Positions 18,240 to 27,097 of a stretch of DNA of 58,461 nt are shown here, piece by piece. Positions within the stretch are counted from its first letter, which is position 1; every line of letters begins with the position of its first letter. This stretch comes from Chryseobacterium taichungense (lineage in GTDB: Bacteria; Bacteroidota; Bacteroidia; Flavobacteriales; Weeksellaceae): positions 1 to 58,461 of the forward strand of contig NZ_FOBV01000014.1 of NCBI RefSeq assembly GCF_900109935.1, written 5' to 3'. The notes beneath the pieces are model-generated. The model made no database searches. It was not told the DNA's origin and worked only from the letters and a program-made list of their open reading frames with translations. Position numbers and translations under genes: made by a program.

Positions 18240-19193
18240 TTAAAGATTGTTGTTGGTATCGTGATTATGATCCTTTGGCGGTTTTGGATAATTTCCTTTG
18301 GAAACCTCTCCTACCGTGTTGGCGGCAGTCATAGCTACAACAAGATCATTCAGCATATTGCTTGCGGCAGTTGGCGAATTAGGCAACAACACCAGATTAC
18401 TTCTGTTGCTTGATCCTACGGAATGTAACGTATCATAATGTTGTGTAACGACAATCAAAGCAGAAGCTTCATGAGAATTGATTTCAACGTTATTCAGCAT
18501 TCTTACGGATTCCTCCAGACCTTTTGCAATTTCTCTTCTCTGGTCGGCAATCCCCTGTCCCTGAAGTTTTTTAGATTCCGCTTCGGCCCTGGCTACTGCG
18601 ACAATTCTAATTCTCTGCGCTTCAGATTCGTATTCTGCGGCCGTTTTTTCTCTTTCAGCTGCGTTAATTCTGTTCATGGCATGTTTTACCTGTTCATCCG
18701 GATCAATATCTGTTACCAAAGCTTTAATAATATCATATCCATAGCTCTGCATAGCTTCCTGAAGTTCGCCTTTTACAGCAATTGCAATATCATCTTTCTT
18801 CACGAAAACATCATCCAGTTTCAGTTTGGGAACTTCCGCTCTTACCACATCAAAAACGTAGGATGTTATCTGGTTTTCCGGATTTTCAAGACGATAATAA
18901 GCATCCCCCACTTGCGTTCTGATCACCTGATACTGAACCGAGATTTTCATTTTAATAAAAACATTATCCAAGGTTTTGGTATCGATCATTACGTCCAGCT
19001 GCTGGATTCTCAGATTCAGCCTTTTGGCAATCTGATCGATGATGGGCCATTTAAGATGAAGCCCTGAATGTTTTACAGCCTGAAATTTCCCGAAACGTTC
19101 GATGATGGCTGCAGTTTCCTGCTTTACGACAAAGAATGACGCAAATAAAATGATTAATCCAAAAAAAATGATAGGTGCTAAAAAAAGACTCAT
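18240..19193 (-). CDS. SPFH/band 7 membrane protein (stomatin/QmcA-like)
   Basis: A 317-residue protein with one N-terminal membrane segment (about 3-22) followed by the band 7 domain (AAIIERFGKFQAVKHSGLHLKWPI, then the conserved VEYQV-like ISVQYQV). A long Ala/Glu-rich helix follows (about 185-245, INAAEREKTAAEYESEAQR), as in stomatins and QmcA. The family forms oligomeric scaffolds at membranes and affects protease or lipid microdomains. The C-terminal Asn/His tail is not conserved. No NfeD partner gene is next to it. Confidence 0.87.
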   Translation of the reverse strand: MSLFLAPIIFFGLIILFASFFVVKQETAAIIERFGKFQAVKHSGLHLKWPIIDQIAKRLNLRIQQLDVMIDTKTLDNVFIKMKISVQYQVIRTQVGDAYYRLENPENQITSYVFDVVRAEVPKLKLDDVFVKKDDIAIAVKGELQEAMQSYGYDIIKALVTDIDPDEQVKHAMNRINAAEREKTAAEYESEAQRIRIVAVARAEAESKKLQGQGIADQRREIAKGLEESVRMLNNVEINSHEASALIVVTQHYDTLHSVGSSNRSNLVLLPNSPTAASNMLNDLVVAMTAANTVGEVSKGNYPKPPKDHNHDTNNNL

Positions 19194-19291
19194 AGTTTTA
19201 ATTTTTAATATGAATTTGTATTCTTCATAAAGATATGGTTTTTAGTTTTAAGAAGAAAGCTTGCCGGAAAATTCAGCATTTAATTAAAACT

Positions 19292-20650
19292 TTACATGGT
19301 CATTCCAATATCAATCCCTTTTATTTTACGGTAAAGATCCGTGGCATAATTATCCGTCATTCCGGAAACAAAATCAATCACACCCAAAACCTTTTGATAA
19401 TCGCTACCCTCTTTATATACGAATTGCTGCGGGAGAAGCTTTAAGGCTTTTTTGTCATAGGATTTTCTTTCATCTTCACTTTTTAATATAGAAGGAATGA
19501 AATGATCCAGCAATTCATACATTACATTATAACCGGCATTTTCAATTTCGACCACTGCTTTATGGTTATAAATTTTCTCAATGGAGAAACTCTCAATGTC
19601 CTGCAAGGTTTTGTTCTCAGCTTTATAAATGTCTAAAAGCGCTTTATCAAGATCACCTTCCAGAATTTTATCAAAGTTCTGCTTATACATTTCCAGCGAT
19701 TTGTTGATGAGGGCATTGATTACTTTTGCACGAAGGTAAGAGATCTGTTCGTTTTCGTTGGAAATAGAGTTCAGTTTGGTTTCTATTCTTTGTACATCAT
19801 CTGTTTCAGATTTTACGAGTTCAAAAAATAAATTCTTACAATCTGCGGTCGATACAATCCCTAAACGGTGAGCATCTTCCATATCAATAATATTATAGCA
19901 AATATCGTCAGCTGCTTCTACCAGCCATACAAAAGGATGTCGTTTAAAAATATGCGGTTCCTCGCTTTCTGAAATCAGGTTTGTCTCTTTTGCAATTTCG
20001 AGGAAAATATCTTTTTCGTTCTGAAAGAAGCCAAATTTCTTTCTGTGAATAATCCCTTTCTTTTTAGCAATTGCTTCACACGGATATTTGGCAATGCTGG
20101 CCAATGTAGAAAACGTCAGCTGTATTCCGCCGCCATCTTTTCCCTGCTGTTGTTGTGCCAGCACTCTGATAGCATTGGCATTTCCTTCAAAGTTCATCAG
20201 ATCTGCCCATTCTTTTTCATTGAATTTAGGCTTGAGATCAGATTCATTTCTTTCGAAATAACTGGCAATTGCATCTTCCCCTGAATGTCCGAAAGCAGGA
20301 TTTCCCACATCATGACATAAGCAGGCTGCAGCAATTACATTTCCTAAGTTATGAAGGTAGAAATTTTTCGAATCTTCCGTAAGGTCATTTTTAAACTGAT
20401 CATGGATGAACTCACCCATCACACTTCCAAGGCTTCGTCCAACTGATGAAACTTCCAGAGAATGCGTAAGACGGTTATGCACAAAAACACTTCCCGGCAA
20501 CGGAAAAACCTGAGTTTTATTCTGAAGCCTTCTGAAGGCTGATGAAAAAATAATTCTGTCAAAATCTCTCTGAAAATCCGTTCTTGAGGCTTTTGTATTC
20601 GGATTGTTTCCCGTACGCTGATTCGTGAAAATCTGGTTTAAGTTCATCAT
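19292..20650 (-). CDS. dgt: Deoxyguanosinetriphosphate triphosphohydrolase
   Basis: A 452-residue HD-domain phosphohydrolase that splits dGTP (or other dNTPs) to deoxynucleoside and triphosphate. The HD signature is complete: His63 in NRLTHSLEVSSV, the CLCHDVGNPAFGHSGE stretch near residue 120, and a later Asp in EAADDICYNIIDMEDAHRLG. The N-terminus NQRTGNNPNTKASRTDFQRDFDRI is typical of the family. The mRNA start probably coincides with the ATG, because TAATTTTG ends 4 nt upstream; a second ATG follows immediately. Role: balance of the dNTP pool and, in some bacteria, phage restriction. Confidence 0.92.
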   Translation of the reverse strand: MMNLNQIFTNQRTGNNPNTKASRTDFQRDFDRIIFSSAFRRLQNKTQVFPLPGSVFVHNRLTHSLEVSSVGRSLGSVMGEFIHDQFKNDLTEDSKNFYLHNLGNVIAAACLCHDVGNPAFGHSGEDAIASYFERNESDLKPKFNEKEWADLMNFEGNANAIRVLAQQQQGKDGGGIQLTFSTLASIAKYPCEAIAKKKGIIHRKKFGFFQNEKDIFLEIAKETNLISESEEPHIFKRHPFVWLVEAADDICYNIIDMEDAHRLGIVSTADCKNLFFELVKSETDDVQRIETKLNSISNENEQISYLRAKVINALINKSLEMYKQNFDKILEGDLDKALLDIYKAENKTLQDIESFSIEKIYNHKAVVEIENAGYNVMYELLDHFIPSILKSEDERKSYDKKALKLLPQQFVYKEGSDYQKVLGVIDFVSGMTDNYATDLYRKIKGIDIGMTM

Positions 20651-20654
20651 TTTT

Positions 20655-20662
20655 CAAAATTA
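20655..20662 (-). promoter_or_regulatory. -7 box of dgt, 4 nt before the start codon
   Basis: Perfect TAATTTTG on the minus strand, ending 4 nt before the dgt ATG, the same geometry as arsR. No clear -33 element at the usual distance. Confidence 0.5.
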
Positions 20663-20783
20663 GTTCAAATTTTATTTTTTTTAAACAAATCGAATCTTTT
20701 TTTCTCAGAAACTCATGTTTCATCATTATGTTACTACGCTGTTATGGCAGAATTATTGTTATCTCGAATATAAAATAAAGAAT

Positions 20784-21521
20784 ATGCCTGAAGGTCCTTC
20801 CATCCTATTAATGAAAGAAAGCATTCAAAAATTTGAAGGCCAAAAAGTTACTGAAGCTTCTGGAAATGCTAAAATAGATAAGGATATTCTGGTTGGGAAG
20901 ACTTTGCAGCAAATAAAGACTTTCGGAAAGCAGACCTATCTGATATTCGACGACGTAGCCATACGAATTCACCTGCTGATGTTCGGTTCGCACAGTGTGG
21001 ATGAACAAACAAAGCCTGACCGGCAGCTCAGATTAGCTTTATTATTTTCAAACAGCGGAATGTACTTTTATACCTGTAATGTCAAAATGGTAGATAAAGA
21101 TTTTTTAGCTACGATCGACTGGGAAGCCGATGTTATGAGCGATGATTGGAATCCTTCAAAAGCTGAGAAAAAAATAAAGGCAAATCCGGATATGATGGTC
21201 TGTGATGCGTTGATGGATCAGGATATTTTTTCAGGAGTGGGAAATATCATTAAAAATGAAGTTCTTTTCAGAATAGGCGTACAACCGGAAAGTCTTTTGG
21301 GTAAAATGCCTACTAAAAAGATAAAAGAGCTGATCAAAGAAGCCAGAAATTACAGTTTCGATTTTCTGGAATGGAAGCGTGATTTCACTTTGAAGAAACA
21401 TTGGTTGGCCCACACCAAGAAAATCTGCCCTAAATGTGGTCAAAAACTCATCAAAAAGCAAACGGGTAAAGGTAAAAGAAGAAGTTTTTTTTGCGAAAAC
21501 GATCAGAAATTATACCAGTAG
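20784..21521 (+). CDS. Fpg/Nei-family DNA glycosylase (endonuclease VIII-like)
   Basis: A 245-residue base-excision repair glycosylase/AP lyase. I chose the ATG at 20784 because the protein must start MPEGPS: Pro2 becomes the N-terminal nucleophile and Glu3 the catalytic acid. An upstream in-frame ATG at 20715 would bury them. The helix-2-turn-helix region is LMDQDIFSGVGNIIKNEVLFRIG. The C-terminal zinc finger has C215, C218 and C237, but the expected fourth Cys is Asp240 (CEND). DNA contacts such as KRRSFF remain. It is more Nei-like than Fpg-like, but substrate range cannot be read from sequence. Confidence 0.85.
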   Translation: MPEGPSILLMKESIQKFEGQKVTEASGNAKIDKDILVGKTLQQIKTFGKQTYLIFDDVAIRIHLLMFGSHSVDEQTKPDRQLRLALLFSNSGMYFYTCNVKMVDKDFLATIDWEADVMSDDWNPSKAEKKIKANPDMMVCDALMDQDIFSGVGNIIKNEVLFRIGVQPESLLGKMPTKKIKELIKEARNYSFDFLEWKRDFTLKKHWLAHTKKICPKCGQKLIKKQTGKGKRRSFFCENDQKLYQ

Positions 21522-21902
21522 TAACAATTACTATTATTTTAATCAGCTTTTATAACATCCTATATTATTTTCTATAATCAACACATTTACAAATAGATTG
21601 AATTACTATAAATCAATATTCTTTTCACTATCGAAAGATTAATAATTAAATTTTGTTAATATTGGATCATTTTAGTCAAAATAAGGTGATATAAATCAGT
21701 ATTACTTGAATGTTATGCAACACATTTTGATTATTAAGTCTTAAACACAAAATACCATCCATTACATAATCATTAAAAATTTCAATAAAAATTAATAAAT
21801 TCACAAATAAATTTCCACACTAATATTAATTTTTTGTAAACTCATTTTAGCCCAAAAGTTAATTTAACACACTTAAAACACTGATATACATCATGGTTTT
21901 TA
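21522..21902. other. AT-rich intergenic region, nothing recognised
   Basis: About 380 bases of very AT-rich DNA between the glycosylase gene and the promoter of the 27-residue protein. I see no reading frame, RNA fold or repeat worth naming. Confidence 0.6.
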
Positions 21903-21934
21903 TTTGCAGGGATTAATTTATTGTTGTAATATTG
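21903..21934 (+). promoter_or_regulatory. Promoter of the 27-residue membrane protein
   Basis: TTTG (21903-21906), 20 nt, TAATATTG (21927-21934, one mismatch to TAnnTTTG). The predicted 5' untranslated region is about 40 nt. Confidence 0.55.
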
Positions 21935-21982
21935 CAATATCAAATTAACAATAATTAATCAAATAATTAAAAATACAATAAA

Positions 21983-22066
21983 ATGATCGCTTACATCGGA
22001 ATCGCAACATGTTTAGTAGTTTTTGCTTCTTATTTTGCAACAGTTAAGAGAGAACAGAGAGATTAA
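21983..22066 (+). CDS. 27-residue single-span membrane micro-protein
   Basis: A short frame, ATG to TAA, coding for one hydrophobic helix (residues 2-20, AYIGIATCLVVFASYFATV) with a charged C-terminal tail KREQRD. This resembles small subunits that stabilise larger membrane complexes, but I do not recognise the family. Support is indirect: a good upstream promoter, a purine-rich A run before the ATG, a hydrophobic segment with flanking charges, and an isolated position in a region otherwise without genes. The same transcript probably runs to the terminator at 22238-22266. Confidence 0.5.
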   Translation: MIAYIGIATCLVVFASYFATVKREQRD

Positions 22067-22237
22067 TCTCAATTCTGCGGCTTAATTTTTAGCCTGAGAA
22101 TACACAAATGAATGATATTGTTTATGTTTTCAATCTTCAATGATTGACTGCTCTTTTACTCAATGCGGGTAAAAGGGCACCAAAAACATAACAAATTACA
22201 CTAAGGACAATTTTTAATTTTTATAATAGCCGATAGA
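22067..22237 (+). other. Structured 3' region after the micro-protein
   Basis: About 170 nt between the micro-protein and its terminator. It contains the nested hairpin TCTCA-GGCT/AGCC-TGAGA (about 22066-22112) and a second stem CTTTTAC/GTAAAAG (about 22150-22180). It may be a long 3' untranslated region or a small RNA; no named RNA family is recognised. Confidence 0.35.
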
Positions 22238-22266
22238 GTCGAACAGCTTTTTGTTCGGCTTTTTTG
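22238..22266 (+). terminator. Intrinsic terminator before the AAA ATPase gene
   Basis: The stem GTCGAACA/TGTTCGGC (one G-T pair) is followed by seven T. It separates the micro-protein unit from the AAA gene, whose own -7 box starts 12 nt downstream. Confidence 0.85.
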
Positions 22267-22277
22267 TTGAATAGCTT

Positions 22278-22285
22278 TATCTTTG
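22278..22285 (+). promoter_or_regulatory. -7 box TATCTTTG of the AAA ATPase gene
   Basis: A perfect TAnnTTTG 19 nt upstream of the ATG, directly after the upstream terminator; no -33 at the ideal distance. Confidence 0.55.
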
Positions 22286-22304
22286 TCAATAAATTTTCCA
22301 GCAC

Positions 22305-23018
22305 ATGAATCTCTATAACCTTATTATCCAGGACAAAGAAGAAATAACCCTCAATGATGTATTCCTGGAAGACTATAATAAGGAACAGCTGATCCAGCTT
22401 ATCAAAGAAAATACTTACGCTGCAGAATTGCAGAAATATGGACTTCCGGTAAACAATAAAGTGCTTTTGCAAGGCAGTTCAGGCTGTGGAAAAACGATGA
22501 CTGCAAAGGCCATTGCCAATGCATTAGGAAAAAATATTATTATTCTTAACCTCAGCAATATCGTTTCGTCGCGGATCGGTGAGACTTCCCAAAACATTAA
22601 AATGATTTTCGATAAAGCAGCAAGAGAAAGATCCGTTCTTTTTCTGGATGAGCTCGACCAGATCGGGAAAGCAAGAGGAAGTGACGATAAAGATGTGGGC
22701 GAAATGAGGAGGCTGGTGAATACCCTGATTCAGCTAATCGATTATTATCCTGAAAATGCGTTGTTGCTTTGCGCCACCAATCATCCTGAAATTATTGATA
22801 CTGCTCTTATCAGACGTTTTCAGCTTAAAATCAATTACGAAATGCCATCTAAAGAGTTTCTGGACTCATTTTATGATCAATTGCTAGCTAAATTTCCGGA
22901 TGACCTAAGGATTATTGAACGGAAATATGCGGTTTCTTTTGCGGAAGCAAAGGATTATGCTTTTACAGTGGTGAAAAACAATTTGATAAAAAAATTGGAA
23001 AATACTAATTCGTTATAA
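22305..23018 (+). CDS. Small AAA-family ATPase
   Basis: A 237-residue protein consisting almost only of one AAA+ module. Walker A is GSSGCGKT (residues 57-64), Walker B VLFLDELDQI (111-120), sensor 1 lies in CATNHPEI and the arginine region in ALIRRFQLKI. The substrate-processing N-domain found in FtsH, Cdc48 or ClpX is missing. The short N-terminus (KEEITLNDVFLEDYNKEQL) could contact a partner. Phage and plasmid replication proteins and some gene-specific remodelers look like this; no partner gene is next to it. Role unknown. Confidence 0.8.
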   Translation: MNLYNLIIQDKEEITLNDVFLEDYNKEQLIQLIKENTYAAELQKYGLPVNNKVLLQGSSGCGKTMTAKAIANALGKNIIILNLSNIVSSRIGETSQNIKMIFDKAARERSVLFLDELDQIGKARGSDDKDVGEMRRLVNTLIQLIDYYPENALLLCATNHPEIIDTALIRRFQLKINYEMPSKEFLDSFYDQLLAKFPDDLRIIERKYAVSFAEAKDYAFTVVKNNLIKKLENTNSL

Positions 23019-23155
23019 GTTACCAGAGCCTTACAACACTGAAAGATGCCATACAGTCAGCTTATTAAATAGAGGCAGTATTAGTTCATGTTTTTTATCC
23101 ATAAAAAACCACCATTATTCATACTATTTTTTGCTAATTTAGCTGAAATCACAGT

Positions 23156-23548
23156 ATGGAAATGAAAAATAAAACACAACACTTTGACCCTAATGATTTT
23201 GAAGCGGTGAAAAATATAGCCCTGAGTTTTCCGGGAGCAGAAGAGAGTATTTCGCACGAAGGAACGCCTTCTGTAAAAGTCCGTGGAAAACTAATGTGCA
23301 GGCTTCATGACAGCGGAGAATTTATCCCGATCCGTCTGAATTTTGAAATCCGTGATCATTATTTGGAACATTACCCCGAAATCTTTCACTTGCCGGATCA
23401 TTTTAAACCCTATCCTTATCTCTGCATGTGGATACATCATTATGATAAAAGATTGTTGCAAGAAATCTTAGAATTGAGTTGGAAAAGCCTTGCTACGAAA
23501 AAACAAATCAGCGAATACGAGGCAGAGAAAAAAAATAATGATCTTTGA
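23156..23548 (+). CDS. MmcQ/YjbR-family protein
   Basis: A 130-residue protein of the YjbR fold, a small double-wing-like domain. Landmarks are the opening FEAVKNIALSFPGAEESISHEG, then VRGKLMCRLHD and the late HHYDKRLLQEILELSWKSLATKK. The family has been proposed to bind DNA but no cellular role is settled. The first codons ATGGAAATG allow a start at 23156 or at 23162. It continues in frame, after its stop, into the 21-nt repeat region. Confidence 0.82.
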   Translation: MEMKNKTQHFDPNDFEAVKNIALSFPGAEESISHEGTPSVKVRGKLMCRLHDSGEFIPIRLNFEIRDHYLEHYPEIFHLPDHFKPYPYLCMWIHHYDKRLLQEILELSWKSLATKKQISEYEAEKKNNDL

Positions 23549-23643
23549 GCAACCGATAAGACAACAAGACAGATCGTCAATTATATAATAGCTATTCCAA
23601 CTTATCAGGACATCGTCCAGGAGATCATCAGTCAGTTTGTTAT
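23549..23643 (+). other. Open frame between yjbR stop and minisatellite
   Basis: These 95 bases continue in the frame of the YjbR gene after its TGA without another stop (residues like TYQDIVQEIISQF) and lead into the repeats. It could be a decayed extension, or chance. Confidence 0.3.
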
Positions 23644-23885
23644 GACGTTCAAGCGTTTCGATAAGACCATCAACTACTTCGATGAAACGATCAACCGTTT
23701 CGAATAAGCAATCAATCACTTAAAATGGGCGGTCAACCGGTCCGAAGGGAAAATCAACCGGTCCGAACAAGCAATCAACTCCTCCGAAGAGGCAATCAAG
23801 TTCTCCGAAGAGACGATCAACCACTCCGAAGTAATAATCAACCAGTCAGAAGAGCCGATCAACCAGTCAGAAGAGGCAATCAAGT
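23644..23885. repeat. 21-nt minisatellite, about 11.5 units
   Basis: About 11.5 tandem units of 21 nt with consensus GRCRATCAACCRNTCCGAAGA. Internal units 6-11 are the most alike; units 1-4 are more decayed. Because 21 is a multiple of three, all frames read as heptad repeats: INxSEEA in the frame of the upstream gene, NQPVRRG in another plus frame, SSDWLIG on the minus strand. The first frame has a single stop at 23705. Confidence 0.85.
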
Positions 23886-24189
23886 ACAATTTATTACTTT
23901 TCAACACTTTACAGCCTTAAAAAAAATAAGTGTAACCTGCTTAAATTTTTCAACGCAAAGAAATTCCTTTAGACTGTATGATTTTAAGTGAGCAAAGAGT
24001 GAATCAGCAAGCTGATCTGATGAAGCTGGCGTTTCGCTTTGTCCAGGAATTTATTGTCTTCTAAAGTTAGAGGTATAACAAATTACACTTTGCATTTAAA
24101 CATTTCAAAAAAAGTCCGCTCAATCTGGAAATCTGCGGGAATTTTTTAATGCAGGAAATTCTTTTAAAGTTTATGATTTAATGCAAAAA

Positions 24190-24215
24190 AATCCCTCTCA
24201 TTGCTGAAAGGGATT
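24190..24215 (-). terminator. Terminator of gcvP
   Basis: AATCCCT/AGGGATT stem with a 12-nt loop, followed on the minus strand by a T run. Confidence 0.85.
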
Positions 24216-24238
24216 CATGATTTATTTTAAAACTTTAA

Positions 24239-27097
24239 TTACATATAAGCTTCTATCGGCTCACAAGTACATACTAAGTTTCTGTCTCCGTACGCTTCAT
24301 CAACTCTTGAAACAGAAGCAAAGAATTTATGATCTCTCACCCACTCCAATGGATAAGCTGCTTTCTCTCTGCTGTATGGCTTATCCCAAGAATCTGAGAT
24401 AACAACCTGCTCTGTATGAGGAGCATTTTTCAATACGTTGTTTGTTGCATCAGCTTCACCGTTGGCGATTTCGTCGATTTCTTGTTTAATGGAAATCAGA
24501 GCTTCTGCAAAACGGTCGATTTCTGCTTTGCTTTCAGATTCTGTTGGCTCAATCATCAATGTTCCTGCCACAGGGAAAGAAACCGTCGGCGCATGGAATC
24601 CGTAGTCCATTAATCTTTTTGCTACGTCAGCCACTTCAATTCCTAATGATTTGAACTGTCTGAAATCTACGATACATTCGTGCGCTACCTTTCCGTTTTC
24701 GTTTGAATATAAAATAGGGAAATGCTCAGCTAAGATTTCTTTTAAATAGTTAGCATTTAAGATAGCGTGTTCAGTTGCTTTTTTCAATCCTGAAGTTCCC
24801 AGCATTTTAATGTAAGCATAAGAAATATTCAGGATCAATCCAGAACCATAAGGCGCTGCAGAGATACCTTCGATAGAATCCTTAGATCCAATTTTAATAT
24901 TGGCGTTTGAAGGTAAGAATGGAACCAAATGTTTAGCCACACAGATCGGACCAACACCAGGACCTCCACCTCCGTGAGGAATCGCGAACGTTTTGTGAAG
25001 ATTTAGGTGACAAACATCTGCCCCGATATTTCCAGGACTTGTATATCCCACCTGAGCGTTCATATTGGCACCGTCCATATAAACCTGCCCGCCATGTTCG
25101 TGGATTAAAGCTGTAATTTCTTTAATATTGGCATCGAAGAATCCGTAAGTTGACGGATAAGTGATCATCACGCAAGAAAGATTTTCAGAATGCTGTTCTG
25201 TTTTAGCTTTAAGATCTTCGAAGTCGATTTCTCCGTTTTCAAGGTTTTTCACGACAACGATCTTCATTCCGGCCATCGCTGCAGAAGCAGGGTTTGTTCC
25301 GTGCGCAGACTGAGGAATCAAAACAACGTTTCTGTGACCTTCACCTCTTGAAATATGATATTCTCTGATCACCATTAATCCAGCATATTCTCCTTGAGCT
25401 CCTGAGTTCGGCTGAAGAGAAGTTCCTGCAAAACCAGTGATTTCTGCTAAATCTTTCTCAAGCTCGCGAATCATTTCCTGATAACCTTCTGCCTGATTTA
25501 CCGGTACAAATGGGTGAATAGCTCCCCAATTCTCCCATGAAAGAGGAAGCATTTGAGTAGCTGCATTCAGCTTCATTGTACAAGAACCCAAAGAAATCAT
25601 CGAATGCGTTAATGATAAATCTTTTCTTTCAAGACGCTTGATGTAACGCATCAATTCTGTTTCCGTATGGTATTTGTTGAATACTTCTTCCGTAAGAATT
25701 TCGTCTTTTCTTAAGTTTTCTTCCGGGATGCTGTATCCTTCTTTAATTTCTAATTTGAAAGTCTGCTTATCTTTAAACTGAGCGAAAGAAGCCATTAAAT
25801 AATTCAGTTTATCTAATGTTGTACTTTCGTTGATAGCAATACTTACCACCCCTTCTGTGAAATAGTTCAGGTTCAGTTTATGATCAAGCATCATTCTCAT
25901 CAATCTTCCTTTTTCATCTTCATTAAGATTGATTTTTACCGTGTCAAAGATTGGTTCTTCTACGATGTCATATCCTAAAGCTTTTAATCCGCCTTTCAAC
26001 GCATTTGCTTTAAAGTGAATCTGATCAGCAATATAATTTAATCCTTTTGGTCCGTGGTAAACGGCGTACATTCCTGCCATTACAGCCAAAAGAACCTGAG
26101 CCGTACAGATGTTGGAAGTTGCTCTTTCTCTTTTAATGTGCTGTTCTCTGGTCTGCAAAGCCATTCTTAAAGCACGCTTTCCGTAAGCATCCTGGGAAAC
26201 CCCAATGATTCTTCCCGGAATATCTCTCTTATAATCTTCCTTACAAGAGAAAAATGCTGCGTGAGGACCACCATATCCTAATGGAATACCGAATCTCTGC
26301 GTTGTACCTACGGCACAGTCAGCACCCATGGATGCAGGAGATTTTAATTTAACCAAAGCCATCGGATCGCAGGCAACAACCACCTGAAGATCTAATTTTT
26401 TATAGTCAACAATATTTTCTGTATAATCTAAAACGATTCCGTTTTTACCCGGATACTGCAATAAAACGCCGAAGTAAGAACCATCAAATTCATGTGAAAT
26501 ATGATCTCCTTCTACGATTTCAATTTCAAGACCTTCAGCTTTCGTTTTTAACACAGAAACGGTCTGAGGCAAAACAAGATCGGAAACGAAGAATTTATTG
26601 GCTCCTGCTTTTTTCTGATCTTTTGTTCTGTTGTTGAAGAACATGTGCATTGCTTCAGCAGCCGCTGTAGATTCATCCAATAAAGAAGCATTGGCTAAAG
26701 CAAAACCTGTAAGATCGCATACAACAGTCTGGAAATTAAGAAGAGCCTCAAGTCTTCCCTGCGCTATTTCCGCCTGGTAAGGCGTGTAAGCGGTGTACCA
26801 GCTCGGATTTTCAAAGATATTTCTCTGAATAGCCGACGGCAACAAGGTATTGTGATATCCAAAACCGATGTAGCTTGTATAATCAGTATTCTTTGCTGCC
26901 AGCTCTTTCGAATGGTTCAGCATTTCGTATTCTGAAAGCGATTCTGAGATTTCAAGATCTTTTTCTAAGCGGATAGAAGAAGGAATGGTTTGAGAGATGA
27001 GCTCTTCAACACTTGAAACGCCAATTTTTTCTAGCATTGCCTGTTTATCGGCTTCATTCATGGAAATGTGGCGGCTCACAAACTGTTCTGTATTCAT
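24239..27097 (-). CDS. gcvP: Glycine dehydrogenase (decarboxylating), P-protein of the glycine cleavage system
   Basis: A 952-residue PLP enzyme that decarboxylates glycine and passes the aminomethyl group to the lipoyl arm of GcvH. It is a full-length single-chain P-protein with both halves fused. The N-terminal half holds YTPYQAEIAQGRLEALLNFQ. The PLP lysine lies near residue 700 in HLNLHKTFAIPHGGGGPG, and the C-terminal half contains PTESESKAEIDRFAEALI. gcvT and gcvH are not adjacent, as is common in Bacteroidetes. A possible promoter lies about 55-80 nt upstream (TTG, 20 nt, TAATTTTA). Confidence 0.97.
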   Translation of the reverse strand: MNTEQFVSRHISMNEADKQAMLEKIGVSSVEELISQTIPSSIRLEKDLEISESLSEYEMLNHSKELAAKNTDYTSYIGFGYHNTLLPSAIQRNIFENPSWYTAYTPYQAEIAQGRLEALLNFQTVVCDLTGFALANASLLDESTAAAEAMHMFFNNRTKDQKKAGANKFFVSDLVLPQTVSVLKTKAEGLEIEIVEGDHISHEFDGSYFGVLLQYPGKNGIVLDYTENIVDYKKLDLQVVVACDPMALVKLKSPASMGADCAVGTTQRFGIPLGYGGPHAAFFSCKEDYKRDIPGRIIGVSQDAYGKRALRMALQTREQHIKRERATSNICTAQVLLAVMAGMYAVYHGPKGLNYIADQIHFKANALKGGLKALGYDIVEEPIFDTVKINLNEDEKGRLMRMMLDHKLNLNYFTEGVVSIAINESTTLDKLNYLMASFAQFKDKQTFKLEIKEGYSIPEENLRKDEILTEEVFNKYHTETELMRYIKRLERKDLSLTHSMISLGSCTMKLNAATQMLPLSWENWGAIHPFVPVNQAEGYQEMIRELEKDLAEITGFAGTSLQPNSGAQGEYAGLMVIREYHISRGEGHRNVVLIPQSAHGTNPASAAMAGMKIVVVKNLENGEIDFEDLKAKTEQHSENLSCVMITYPSTYGFFDANIKEITALIHEHGGQVYMDGANMNAQVGYTSPGNIGADVCHLNLHKTFAIPHGGGGPGVGPICVAKHLVPFLPSNANIKIGSKDSIEGISAAPYGSGLILNISYAYIKMLGTSGLKKATEHAILNANYLKEILAEHFPILYSNENGKVAHECIVDFRQFKSLGIEVADVAKRLMDYGFHAPTVSFPVAGTLMIEPTESESKAEIDRFAEALISIKQEIDEIANGEADATNNVLKNAPHTEQVVISDSWDKPYSREKAAYPLEWVRDHKFFASVSRVDEAYGDRNLVCTCEPIEAYM

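Noticed and set aside
20715..20783. Upstream start of the Nei/Fpg glycosylase
   Set aside because: The enzyme needs Pro directly after the initiator Met. The extension would remove the catalytic N-terminus.
23644..23885. Could the 21-nt repeat be a CRISPR array?
   Set aside because: The units are directly joined, without spacers, and drift gradually. No cas gene is nearby. It is a minisatellite.
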